Shown piece by piece: positions 46,475-54,103 of a stretch of DNA of 64,000 bases. Source of the DNA: Cohnella sp. SGD-V74 (GTDB taxonomy: Bacteria; Bacillota; Bacilli; Paenibacillales; Paenibacillaceae). The notes beneath the pieces were generated by a model. That model saw only the letters and a program-made list of their open reading frames with translations, did not search any database and had not been told where the DNA came from. Numbering within the stretch: position 1 is the first letter of the stretch; every line of letters begins with the position of its first letter. The DNA lies in NCBI RefSeq assembly GCF_003001675.1, contig NZ_PVYW01000019.1, positions 124,001-188,000 of the forward strand. Direction: 5' to 3'. The translations under genes and the position numbers were made by a program.

Positions 46475-47453
46475 CGCTCATCGCTCCTTTCAAATGATGA
46501 AGATGACTGAATTGCGAATAAACCTCTTCCGTAATCGCGGCATCGTCCTTATCCATCGCCAGCAGGAGAGCTCCGGCTACAGGCTCGAACGTCAGCGGTT
46601 TCAACCGACAGCCTGGCGCAATCTTTCGCACTTCTTCGGCTATATACGGATGCGTATATTTGCTGTCCCCTTTGGTCAGAATACTGCCCGCCAGCACCAG
46701 GTCGAACACCTCCGAATGCAGGCCGAGCCTCTGAATAACCGCCCGTGCGGACATCCCCAGCTCCCTTCCCTGGATTCGCAAAATGCGGATTGCCGTCTCG
46801 TCGCCAAGCTCCGCCGCCCGGAACAGCACCTCGGCAAGACTCGGCGGAATGGTTCGCCCATGATCGAGGAAATCGTCGTACATAAGCGGCACCGACGAAC
46901 ACCCCAGCGCTTGCGGCACCATATCGGCGAGCAGCGTCGCTTCCGTACGCCCTTCCCAAGAGCGGATCGCCGATCTGAAAGCCTCTATGGCCAGCTCTCT
47001 TCCGCCGCCGAAATCGCCATACTCGTAGCCGAAGCCGCCGCATTGCACGACCTCCCCGGTTTTGCCGATGCCCGCGCAATTCATGCCGAACCCGCATATG
47101 ACGACGACGCCGTAAGAGCGATTCGTCCCCGCTCGCAGTGCGATGATGGTGTCGCATACAATCTCCGAATTGTCATAGCCGAGTTTTCGAATCATCGGTC
47201 TTAAAATACGGAAGTCCGCCTCGCGATCGGCTCCCGCCAGGCCGAAGCAGGCGCGGGCAATGTCCTCTCGCTGCAATCCCGCCTGCTTAAGCGCTTGCCG
47301 GATCGCGCTGTCGATATTATTGAACGCCAGCTCCTCATTGATCTGATGATTCCCAGGACCGGCTGCGCCATGGCCCCTTACCCGCCCCTGGCTATCGGTT
47401 ACGACTGCCAGCGTATGACTGCCCCCGCCGTCTACCCCCAAGTAAAAAGTCAT
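46467..47453 (-). CDS. BadF/BadG/BcrA/BcrD-family ATPase (GlcNAc kinase-like)
   Basis: 328 aa from ATG 47453 with GGAGAG upstream; an ATG-less extension of eight codons is rejected. It has the sugar-kinase/Hsp70/actin fold: phosphate-1 motif FYLGVDGGGSHTLAVV, AGPGNHQI, phosphate-2 region GVVVICGFGMNCAGIG, and GYEYGDFGGGRELAIEAF. Members with this pattern phosphorylate N-acetylglucosamine or related sugars. It overlaps the GH4 gene by eight bases and is first gene of the locus, next to the palindromic operators. A cytoplasmic kinase feeding a phospho-glycosidase would replace PTS phosphorylation; this coupling is inference. Confidence 0.85.
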   Translation of the reverse strand: MTFYLGVDGGGSHTLAVVTDSQGRVRGHGAAGPGNHQINEELAFNNIDSAIRQALKQAGLQREDIARACFGLAGADREADFRILRPMIRKLGYDNSEIVCDTIIALRAGTNRSYGVVVICGFGMNCAGIGKTGEVVQCGGFGYEYGDFGGGRELAIEAFRSAIRSWEGRTEATLLADMVPQALGCSSVPLMYDDFLDHGRTIPPSLAEVLFRAAELGDETAIRILRIQGRELGMSARAVIQRLGLHSEVFDLVLAGSILTKGDSKYTHPYIAEEVRKIAPGCRLKPLTFEPVAGALLLAMDKDDAAITEEVYSQFSHLHHLKGAMSVE

Positions 47454-47480
47454 CGTTGTCTCTCTCCTTGCCGACACAAA

Positions 47481-47498
47481 ATTATAAACGTTTATAAT
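47481..47498. promoter_or_regulatory. LacI-type operator (perfect 18-bp palindrome) over the kinase promoter
   Basis: ATTATAAACGTTTATAAT is its own reverse complement with a central CG, as is typical for LacI-family sites. On the minus strand its TATAAT half can serve as a -10 box, with TTTCAA 17 bp upstream, 28 bp from the kinase start codon. A repressor bound here would block the promoter. Confidence 0.7.
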
Positions 47499-47607
47499 AT
47501 TGATTGAAAAAAAAACGAAACTACCGCTTTTATATTAGTGAAATCCTAACAATGAATATAGAAGTGCACTAGCGTAATATATTTATGACAGTCTAATCAT
47601 CCCTTTA

Positions 47608-47625
47608 ATTATAAACGATTATAAT
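47608..47625. promoter_or_regulatory. Second LacI-type operator (near-palindrome)
   Basis: ATTATAAACGATTATAAT differs from the site at 47481 at one position. Centre-to-centre distance is 127 bp, about twelve helical turns, which would allow looping by a tetrameric or paired regulator. The distance is seen; the looping is inferred. Confidence 0.65.
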
Positions 47626-47782
47626 TTGATTTTAGTGTAATGAACCAATGTTGTCAAGATTCATAACTGCGAGCTTCAGCACGAGACTAGGCATGATGAA
47701 CAGATAGAGCTCGGCGCTTCTTCTCCATGTTCTCATTTCATTCACCTATGTGCGGAATCGGAATCCGTTATTGAGCAGCGCC

Positions 47783-48294
47783 TTACAGCTTGATCGGGTT
47801 GAAATCCGGCATCGGATCGGTTTTGATCGTGCCTGCCGTCTTCTCTTTATCCAGTGCGGCGTTGTAGCGGTTATTCAGATCTTCCGCGATGCCGTCGAAT
47901 TTACCGTCGACAAAAATATATTTCATGAATTATTCCTGCCCTGTCTTTCCTGCGGGCTTAAAGCCTTGCGGCGCAGCCCGCCCATGCCGTCATACGATTC
48001 CGGCAGGAAGTTTTCGATTCCAGCGATATCCATTTTCCGCCATGATGGTCATTTCCACTTCAATATTGTCCAGATTGGAGGAATTGAAATGTCGATCGCG
48101 CTTTTGACATAATCGGCGTCATGGCGGCCTGCCGTCCAGTAAATAATTTTGGTCTTCTCTGCAGGCTTGTCCGATGCTTTCGCCGTCTCGGACGGCGAAG
48201 CTGCTGCCGGGGACGACGGGTACGGAGTTTGCGACTCTTTGCCGACGCACGCCCCCAGAATCAGAATCAATGCTGTGCTCAGAGCAAGCACCAA
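47783..48294 (-). pseudogene. Decayed extracellular sugar-binding lipoprotein gene
   Basis: The N-terminus at 48294-48060 has a signal and lipobox ILGAC, a Ser/Pro/Ala linker and TKIIYWTAGRHD, the usual start of a solute-binding domain. The C-terminus is recognisable at 47785-47930 (MKYIFVDGKFDGIAEDLNNRY, cut here, then PMPDFNPIKL and a stop). Only about 500 bp remain against the 1.3-1.6 kb of an intact gene, and the two parts are in different frames, so there is an internal deletion and frame loss. It points to a further lost transporter next to the intact locus. Confidence 0.8.
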
Positions 48295-48464
48295 GGACTA
48301 TTTTCTTGTGTTCGCCGATTAGTGCCTCCTTGATTGGGTAAGATCCCCCAAGCATCATCCTACTCCCTGTAAGCGGAATTTGGAGTGCATAAAGACGATG
48401 CTTGAGGGAAGAATAACGACTTTTCGAGCCGCCGCCCGGTTCGGGGAAGTGCGGCGCATACTTG

Positions 48465-49478
48465 TTAAAGCGCGATCATAAACACCTGGTTCCACGTTTG
48501 GGACGCATCCCGGAAGCCATTCTTCCCGTCTGACACCGCCGCGAACAGATGCGTCGGCCTGCCGTCCTGAAACAGCAGGAACGGGCGCTCCATATTCCCT
48601 AGCCGCGTCTGCGAGCCGTCGTCCCAGGTAACCAGACGCGAGTAAGCGAGAGGCTCGGGGCCCAATCGCCAATTGAGCCCGTCCGCCGAATAAGCCAGCA
48701 CCCCGCCGTACTTCTCGCCGCACAGATCGCCGTCCATATCTTTGGCGATCAGCGCATAGCCGTCCGCCGTCTTCCAGATGAACGGATCTTCCATATGGAA
48801 CGTATCCGGCGGAAAGACCGGGCCGTCGCCGATGACGCGATACGGGCCCGTATAGAAGGGCGCTTCCGCCGCGCCTACCATCATCCGGCCGAAATCGTTG
48901 CCTTCGTATTTACGGGCTTTGTAGATGAGCAGCACCGAGCCGTCCTCGCGTACGCAAGGCGCCGGATTGGAAGTCAGATAACTGTCGTAATGGCCGGGCC
49001 GAGTCGACAAAATCGGCTGCTCCATTCTCGTCCACGGACCGAGGGGACTCGGGGCGATCGCCAGCCCGATGCGTTTGTTCGCCCGCCCCACGATGCAGCG
49101 CGGATCCTGAAAACCGTATCCGTCGCCCGCTGCCGGATCGGGAAACGGATGCGTCGATCCCATGTAAAAGAGCAGATAACGCCCCTGATGCTTAACGATG
49201 TGCGGATTGTGGGTGCTGCGCCCGTCCCAATATTCAGCTCCGCGGGCAGGCAGCACCACCTCTTGGAATCGATACGGGCCTTCCGGCGTATCCGCCACCG
49301 CTCTCACGATCTCCGAAGCGACAATCCACCCGGGGTGCATCGGCAGCCACTTGGGCCACCGCGAAGCGAACATATGGAATCGCCCTTCCTCGTCTTTCAC
49401 CACGGACCCGCACCATACCCAGTAGCCTTCCATCCGGAATCCGCCGCTTTTCGGCGCGGGCAGCATTTTAAAGTTCAT
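48465..49478 (-). CDS. GH43-like five-bladed beta-propeller glycosidase
   Basis: 337 aa, no signal peptide. Blade-type repeats are visible: GRFHMFASRWPKW, RYLLFYMGSTHP, VLLIYKARKYEGN, HMEDPFIWKTADGYALIAKDM and RPFLLFQDGRPTHLFAAVSDG. Acidic residues at blade starts (DEEGRFHM, HMEDPFIW) fit the catalytic set of GH43/GH117-like and related families. The nearest family cannot be fixed by eye. GGGAGG precedes the ATG. It stands between the decayed binding-protein gene and an SLH fragment, so it may be the survivor of a former sugar operon. Confidence 0.7.
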   Translation of the reverse strand: MNFKMLPAPKSGGFRMEGYWVWCGSVVKDEEGRFHMFASRWPKWLPMHPGWIVASEIVRAVADTPEGPYRFQEVVLPARGAEYWDGRSTHNPHIVKHQGRYLLFYMGSTHPFPDPAAGDGYGFQDPRCIVGRANKRIGLAIAPSPLGPWTRMEQPILSTRPGHYDSYLTSNPAPCVREDGSVLLIYKARKYEGNDFGRMMVGAAEAPFYTGPYRVIGDGPVFPPDTFHMEDPFIWKTADGYALIAKDMDGDLCGEKYGGVLAYSADGLNWRLGPEPLAYSRLVTWDDGSQTRLGNMERPFLLFQDGRPTHLFAAVSDGKNGFRDASQTWNQVFMIAL

Positions 49479-49544
49479 TTGGCATCCTCCCTGTCGTTCT
49501 TGTTCGGTAATTGCCGCGTTTTCGGACGCCGTCGCAATCTGTAG

Positions 49545-49871
49545 TTAATCCGGAATCTGATAAATCCGATACATCAAGACGGCAGCTTCGGCGCGCGTCG
49601 CCCGTCCGATCGGGTTGATACGGGCGCCATCTCCGTAAACAAGCCCGGCCGCCGTCAGAAGGCCGATGCTGTCGGCCGCATAGCCGGATATGTCGCCGGA
49701 GTCGGCAAACCGGGTCAAATCGGCCCGCTTTCCGTTCTTCTCCAGCTTCCCGACCAGTTGCAGCGCACGCGCCGTTACGACCATCAGATCTTGTCTGGTA
49801 ATGGCGGATGTTCCGTTAAAGGCTCCTCCCGTCTGCCCTTGTACAATGCCCAGCGAACGGGCGATCCGCAC
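49545..49871 (-). pseudogene. C-terminal fragment of an SLH-domain protein
   Basis: 108 codons containing about one and a half SLH repeats: FNGTSAITRQDLMVVTARAL and NPIGRATRAEAAVLMYRIYQ. There is no signal peptide and the reading frame begins (GTG 49871) within a repeat; homology continues a few codons upstream and then stops near 49895. It closely resembles the end of the intact SLH protein at 33.2 kb. Likely the leftover of a truncated surface-protein gene. Confidence 0.8.
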
Positions 49872-49987
49872 TTCTTCGATCTCGCCCCAACCCTGAGGTA
49901 ATGCGCATAGTCAAAAAGAATGTTCCTAAGAGGCACTTGAGCGGAACTCAGTCAAACAAGATGTATCCGAGGGCCTCATCCCGTCGG

Positions 49988-50031
49988 AAAAAGCCGCCTC
50001 AATGCTGCCGAAGCAGCGCGAGGTGGCTTTT
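49988..50031 (-). terminator. Rho-independent terminator of the two-component operon
   Basis: AAAAGCCACCTC / GAGGCGGCTTTT (G-T pair allowed) around an inner GCTGC/GCAGC hairpin, followed on the minus strand by TTTTT. It lies 14 bp beyond the lipoprotein stop. Confidence 0.8.
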
Positions 50032-50044
50032 CATTGACCGTTTT

Positions 50045-51196
50045 TTATCCAAACTCAAGAATAAGCGATTGAGGCTCAGATGTACGATTTTCGATGCTCG
50101 GCTCAGACAGCTGATTCGACTTCCTGCCGAAGAGCATCAATTTTTTGTTGTCCGGACTCCAATCCATGCGAAGTGGAGCCATTCCTTTATAGACCAGCTT
50201 CTCACTCCAAATACGATTGCCCTGCAGCTTGGCGGCGTAAATATCTTCCTTCTGCTTCGTATAAGCGATGGCCTTTCGGTCGTTCGAAAGCCTGAACGTT
50301 CCGATTTGCTCCAGTAAGACAACACTGCTTTCATTACGCCGATCGTATACGGCTAGAGCACCGCTAGGCAATACGAAAAGGATTTGATCATCATTGACAA
50401 AGTCGCAAGCCCCGTCGCTCCGTAAAGCTTGTTCAAACGACATGGATATTCTATCTCCCATCCAACTCCCGTAAACAACGACAGCTTCAGAGACATTCAC
50501 GTCCGTAGAGGGAAGTGAAAGCTCATTTTCCGATATTTTGACGATCAGTACGCTATTTCCGTCATCCGACATTTTCACCGATGCCAATTTGTCCGTCATT
50601 TTCCATCCTGGGATCGGTCGTTCATGCATTCTTGCCAAGTTCGTATCATACACGACAACGTTTACTTCCGCCTGCTTGGGATTCCCGACCGCATAGGACA
50701 CATATCGGCTATTGTTCGACCACATGAACGGACTTATGACATCCTGATCGGAGGAGAGTTCCCCGATGACGGATTCTTTGTTCTCCGGCGGATGGAACAG
50801 CAGAACCTGCTCTTTGCCATTTCGGTGCGAGACAGCGACGACATATTGCCCGTCAAACGACGCCTCTTTCCATTCGATATTTTTAGTTGCCAGCATCTCG
50901 CGTGATCCGGATTTGAAATCTACGCGCTCAAGGCTTTTTGATACAGCTTTTGTTCCGAATGTTCCCCATATGTGATCGTTGTCGGCCCATCCGAGGAAAA
51001 TCCCGTTCGAAGCCTCCCTTTCAAACAGCTTGTAAATCTTGCTTACTTCAAATTCCTCGTTTATGGAGGAAAGCGGGCGATCATCTTCCACGTCGCGAAT
51101 GATAACCGTTTTGGATTGGAGTTCCCACGTACATCCGGACAGGAATACGCTTATAAGCAGAAACAGCAACATCCATCTGGAACGCCGTATGATCAT
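50045..51196 (-). CDS. Lipoprotein with TolB/WD40-like beta-propeller, partner of a histidine kinase
   Basis: 383 aa. Signal and lipobox LSGC near residue 22 (WMLLFLLISVFLSGC), so anchored outside the membrane. The body shows repeated strand patterns of a propeller: ASFDGQYVVAVSHRNGKEQVLLF in part, MWSNNSRYVSYAVGNP, VKMSDDGNSVLIVKI, LSNDRKAIAYTKQ and MDWSPDNKKLMLFG. Its ATG overlaps the kinase stop as ATGA, so translation is coupled. Such lipoproteins encoded with sensor kinases can modulate sensing at the outer face. No ligand or pathway is identified. The terminator after it ends the operon. Confidence 0.75.
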   Translation of the reverse strand: MIIRRSRWMLLFLLISVFLSGCTWELQSKTVIIRDVEDDRPLSSINEEFEVSKIYKLFEREASNGIFLGWADNDHIWGTFGTKAVSKSLERVDFKSGSREMLATKNIEWKEASFDGQYVVAVSHRNGKEQVLLFHPPENKESVIGELSSDQDVISPFMWSNNSRYVSYAVGNPKQAEVNVVVYDTNLARMHERPIPGWKMTDKLASVKMSDDGNSVLIVKISENELSLPSTDVNVSEAVVVYGSWMGDRISMSFEQALRSDGACDFVNDDQILFVLPSGALAVYDRRNESSVVLLEQIGTFRLSNDRKAIAYTKQKEDIYAAKLQGNRIWSEKLVYKGMAPLRMDWSPDNKKLMLFGRKSNQLSEPSIENRTSEPQSLILEFG

Positions 51197-52656
51197 ACGT
51201 CATCTCTCCCCTTGCTCAAATGCGGTAGTTCCATGAAAACGGACGTTTCCCCATCACAGCTTTGAATATCGATGTGTCCCCGATGATCCTCGACGATTTC
51301 CTTGCATATATACAGACCCAGACCAACGCTCCCTGCTTCGGCAGACTTCCGACTGCGCGCGCGAAAGAACGGCTCAAAAAGGTTAACCAGATCTTCCGGT
51401 GAAATGGTCTTCCCTTGATTTACGATCCGAATTTGTACGGAATCGGAAAAAAGCTTGGCCTCCGCGTAAATCTTGGAACGGTCATCACTATATTTGATTG
51501 CATTATCGATTACATTGATGAATAGCTGTCTCACCTTATGTGCGCTTCCCCAAACAAGCAGATTAGAATCCGCGTTGCATACGATCCTTTTATGGTAACG
51601 CTCGGCTTTAAAGGTCATGCCCTCGCAAACATCCCGCAATATTGGGCCGACATCGATTCTTTCGTGGACTTCCTGACCGGAGGCTTCCTTGGAGAGCTCC
51701 AGAAGCTTGATGACCATTTCATGGAGTCTTTTGCTCTCACGCAAAATATGGTTCATCCCTTTATTGAGAAAAGCCGTATCAGTCGAACCATTATCTTGAA
51801 TCATTTGGGCATAGCCGAGAATGGATGTTAACGGCGTTTTCAATTCATGCGTGACGTTGTCGAAAAATTGCTTGCGGTGACGATTAAGTTCCTCCAGCCG
51901 ATCCCGGTCTTGCTCGATTCTTCTGATCTGCTGCTTGATCTTATGAATCATGCGGTTAAAGTTGTCCGCCAGTCGGCCAATTTCATCTTTTCTTTTGATC
52001 CCGATCCGAATGTTGAGATTGCCATTTGCCACTTCGGTCGAAGCTCTTTCTAGTTTCACAAGAGGAATCGTGATATTTCTCGATAGCAAATAAGAAAACA
52101 AATACGCCGCGGCAAAAATGGAAATTGTCACATAAAAAATAACATTCAGGATGATTCGGCTCTGTTCGTACAATAAGGAGAAATCCTTGGCGAAACGCAA
52201 AATCCCGACTTTTATGCCATCAATGATAACGGGATAGGCATAGTAAACTTCCGCACGTCCATTTGTGTAGCTGATGGTGTACGTTGTATGTCCCTGCAGC
52301 GCATGCTTTAAATCGTCGCTTTCCGATCTGGTAAACGCTGGCTCATCTGACGCATAGATCAACTCGCCTTCAACGGTATAAGCGCTTAATTCGCTCGACG
52401 TCACGCGGCGAAGCTCTTCTACGATTTCTTTAGAAATTTGTCCGAAGTAAATCTCGTCTATTTGAAATTGGTTAATCATAAAAGCTTGTTTAATATACAC
52501 ATTGCTGTTCTTTTTCAGGCCGGTCAAATCCTGGGTGATGATCTTCTCATTGCTCGCATCGATGACCCGAACGACAACAGCGTTCAACAGCAGAAGAGAA
52601 AGGGCAAAGATGACGAAGAATCCGACCAGAAATTTGATTTTGATTGTCGGAGTCAT
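51193..52656 (-). CDS. Two-component sensor histidine kinase
   Basis: 487 aa from ATG 52656, with AGGTGG in the end of the response-regulator gene; a TTG eight codons earlier is less likely. Order: membrane helix (about 6-26), extracytoplasmic sensor (about 27-160), second helix (about 163-185), HAMP (about 186-240), HisKA with phospho-His in HELKTPLTSILGYAQMI, and HATPase with N box NVIDNAIKYSDD, and G2 box GLGLYICKEIV. An OmpR-type regulator gene precedes it and a lipoprotein gene overlaps its end. The signal is unknown; cell-envelope stress would be a reasonable guess only. Confidence 0.92.
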   Translation of the reverse strand: MTPTIKIKFLVGFFVIFALSLLLLNAVVVRVIDASNEKIITQDLTGLKKNSNVYIKQAFMINQFQIDEIYFGQISKEIVEELRRVTSSELSAYTVEGELIYASDEPAFTRSESDDLKHALQGHTTYTISYTNGRAEVYYAYPVIIDGIKVGILRFAKDFSLLYEQSRIILNVIFYVTISIFAAAYLFSYLLSRNITIPLVKLERASTEVANGNLNIRIGIKRKDEIGRLADNFNRMIHKIKQQIRRIEQDRDRLEELNRHRKQFFDNVTHELKTPLTSILGYAQMIQDNGSTDTAFLNKGMNHILRESKRLHEMVIKLLELSKEASGQEVHERIDVGPILRDVCEGMTFKAERYHKRIVCNADSNLLVWGSAHKVRQLFINVIDNAIKYSDDRSKIYAEAKLFSDSVQIRIVNQGKTISPEDLVNLFEPFFRARSRKSAEAGSVGLGLYICKEIVEDHRGHIDIQSCDGETSVFMELPHLSKGRDDV

Positions 52657-52660
52657 GCCG

Positions 52661-53356
52661 TTAATCCACCTGTTTTTCAAATTTATAACCGACGCCGAAC
52701 ACCGTTGCGATCATGTCACCCTCACCGAGCTTCTTACGCAAGCGCCCGATATGAATATCGACCGTCCGGGTATCCCCCTCGTATTCATACCCCCAAACAA
52801 AATCCAGCAGCTCCGTTCGCGTAAACACTTTACCCCGATATCGGTACAAAGTCATTAGCAGATCGAATTCTTTGGGGGTTAGATCGATCGTTTTGTTGTT
52901 TTTTTTGACGACCCGTTCGTATTTGTTCACCTCAATGTCCTTGAATCGAATGCTATCGTCATTCTGTTCGGTTTGCGGACCGCTTGCCTGGTTGATTCTC
53001 CTGATCAGGGTACGGATTCTGGCGATCACTTCGCGCAAGTCGAACGGTTTCGTGATATAGTCATCCGCACCGAATTCGAGCCCTAACACTTTGTCCGTAA
53101 TATCCGATTTGGCGGTAATCATGACGATGGAAATGTTACGGGCGGCTGTTATTTTTTTGCAAATTTCCAGTCCGCTCAGGTCGGGCAGCATCCAATCGAG
53201 CAGCAGCAGATCCGGCTTAAATGTCTCGACCGCTTTCAACCCGTCTGTTCCCGTATCGGCTGTCAGCGTCAGAAATCCCTCTTTTTGTAATCCATACGAC
53301 AGCAAATCCGCAATGGCTTCTTCGTCTTCGATAATAAGCACTTTTGTTTTTGCCAT
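52661..53356 (-). CDS. OmpR/PhoB-family response regulator
   Basis: 231 aa from ATG 53356, with GGAG eight bases upstream; an extension of 21 residues is rejected. The receiver has the acidic pair IIEDEEA, phospho-Asp in LLLDWMLPDLSG, and the conserved Lys in ITKPFD. The winged-helix domain includes LTPKEFDLLMTLYRYRGKVFTRTELL, then DTRTVDIHIGRLRKKL. It is first gene of the operon and probably controls its own promoter region (53357-53601), where a 17-bp repeat is present. The cognate kinase gene starts five bases after its stop. Confidence 0.94.
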   Translation of the reverse strand: MAKTKVLIIEDEEAIADLLSYGLQKEGFLTLTADTGTDGLKAVETFKPDLLLLDWMLPDLSGLEICKKITAARNISIVMITAKSDITDKVLGLEFGADDYITKPFDLREVIARIRTLIRRINQASGPQTEQNDDSIRFKDIEVNKYERVVKKNNKTIDLTPKEFDLLMTLYRYRGKVFTRTELLDFVWGYEYEGDTRTVDIHIGRLRKKLGEGDMIATVFGVGYKFEKQVD

Positions 53357-53424
53357 AAGTTCCACTCCATTCTCATTCCTGTTATTCTCTTGCGTATATA
53401 TTTGACCGGGCATAAGCAATATAA

Positions 53425-53535
53425 TAGTATTTTACCATACCACTAAAATCCAGAAAGCTGAAAGAGTTGCTAGTGGTCCTCTTCGGAGTGAGCCCTAGAC
53501 AATATGTAAAAGGGGTTGTAGTATTTTATCATGCC
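53425..53535. repeat. Imperfect 17-bp direct repeat between regulator genes
   Basis: TAGTATTTTACCATACC (53425-53441) and TAGTATTTTATCATGCC (53519-53535), two mismatches, 94 bp from start to start. They lie in the divergent gap between the response-regulator gene (minus) and the MarR gene (plus). They may be binding sites for one of the two regulators, or a leftover duplication. Confidence 0.45.
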
Positions 53536-53601
53536 GTCATGAATGGGGTTAACGCATCCCCTTGATTGTCCAATCTATACACTATAAGGTGGTAATCCGA
53601 C

Positions 53602-53991
53602 ATGTTAGATACTTTCAAAATGTGGATGGCTCTTGATCAGCTCCACAGTACGCTCAATCAGGAGCTGGAGCATTTCCTTAAATCCAACTACAACTTAACG
53701 GTAAGTGAATTTATGACAATAACAAGGCTGAGCGATGCTCCGGATCATGGATTGACGATTGATCAACTGAGCAAAATGGTAAATTTGAGTCACAGTGCCG
53801 TCTCCCGCTTGGTTGTCCGTCTGGAAACTTGCCATACGATTGAACGCCGATCCAATGAACAGGATCGCAGAAGCACACTGGTACAACTCTCCGAATCGGG
53901 TAAACGGGATTATCAAGCCATATTGCCTGGCATCGTTAGCGTTATCCAAGACGTGATGAAAAGGAACCCGGTAGCGATCACCCTCTCCTAA
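53602..53991 (+). CDS. MarR-family transcriptional regulator
   Basis: 129 aa, slightly short for the family (usually 140-150). The winged helix is clear: LTIDQLSKMVNLSHSAVSRLVVRLE, then ERRSNEQDRRSTLVQLSESG as the wing. The C-terminal dimerisation helix ends early (VMKRNPVAITLS), which may reflect truncation. AAGGTGG precedes the ATG. It is followed 112 bp later by an epoxide hydrolase gene in the same direction, which it probably controls in response to a small aromatic or electrophilic compound. Divergent from the two-component operon. Confidence 0.85.
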   Translation: MLDTFKMWMALDQLHSTLNQELEHFLKSNYNLTVSEFMTITRLSDAPDHGLTIDQLSKMVNLSHSAVSRLVVRLETCHTIERRSNEQDRRSTLVQLSESGKRDYQAILPGIVSVIQDVMKRNPVAITLS

Positions 53992-54103
53992 CTTTCATTT
54001 GACTTTAGAGGTGGGGATTGCTATAACTAATTATGTGCGTGCGCACGCAAATTTATTATAGGGTAGATTTTCTATTTATTCAAACCCCAAAGGAGAATGT
54101 TCC

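Larger units (their letters stand above)
47454..47782. other. Control region upstream of the sugar locus
   Basis: About 330 bp without a gene. It holds the two LacI-type palindromes listed separately, an AT-rich tract between them and a candidate promoter for the kinase gene. The part from 47640 to 47782 shows nothing recognisable and leads into a decayed binding-protein gene. Confidence 0.6.
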
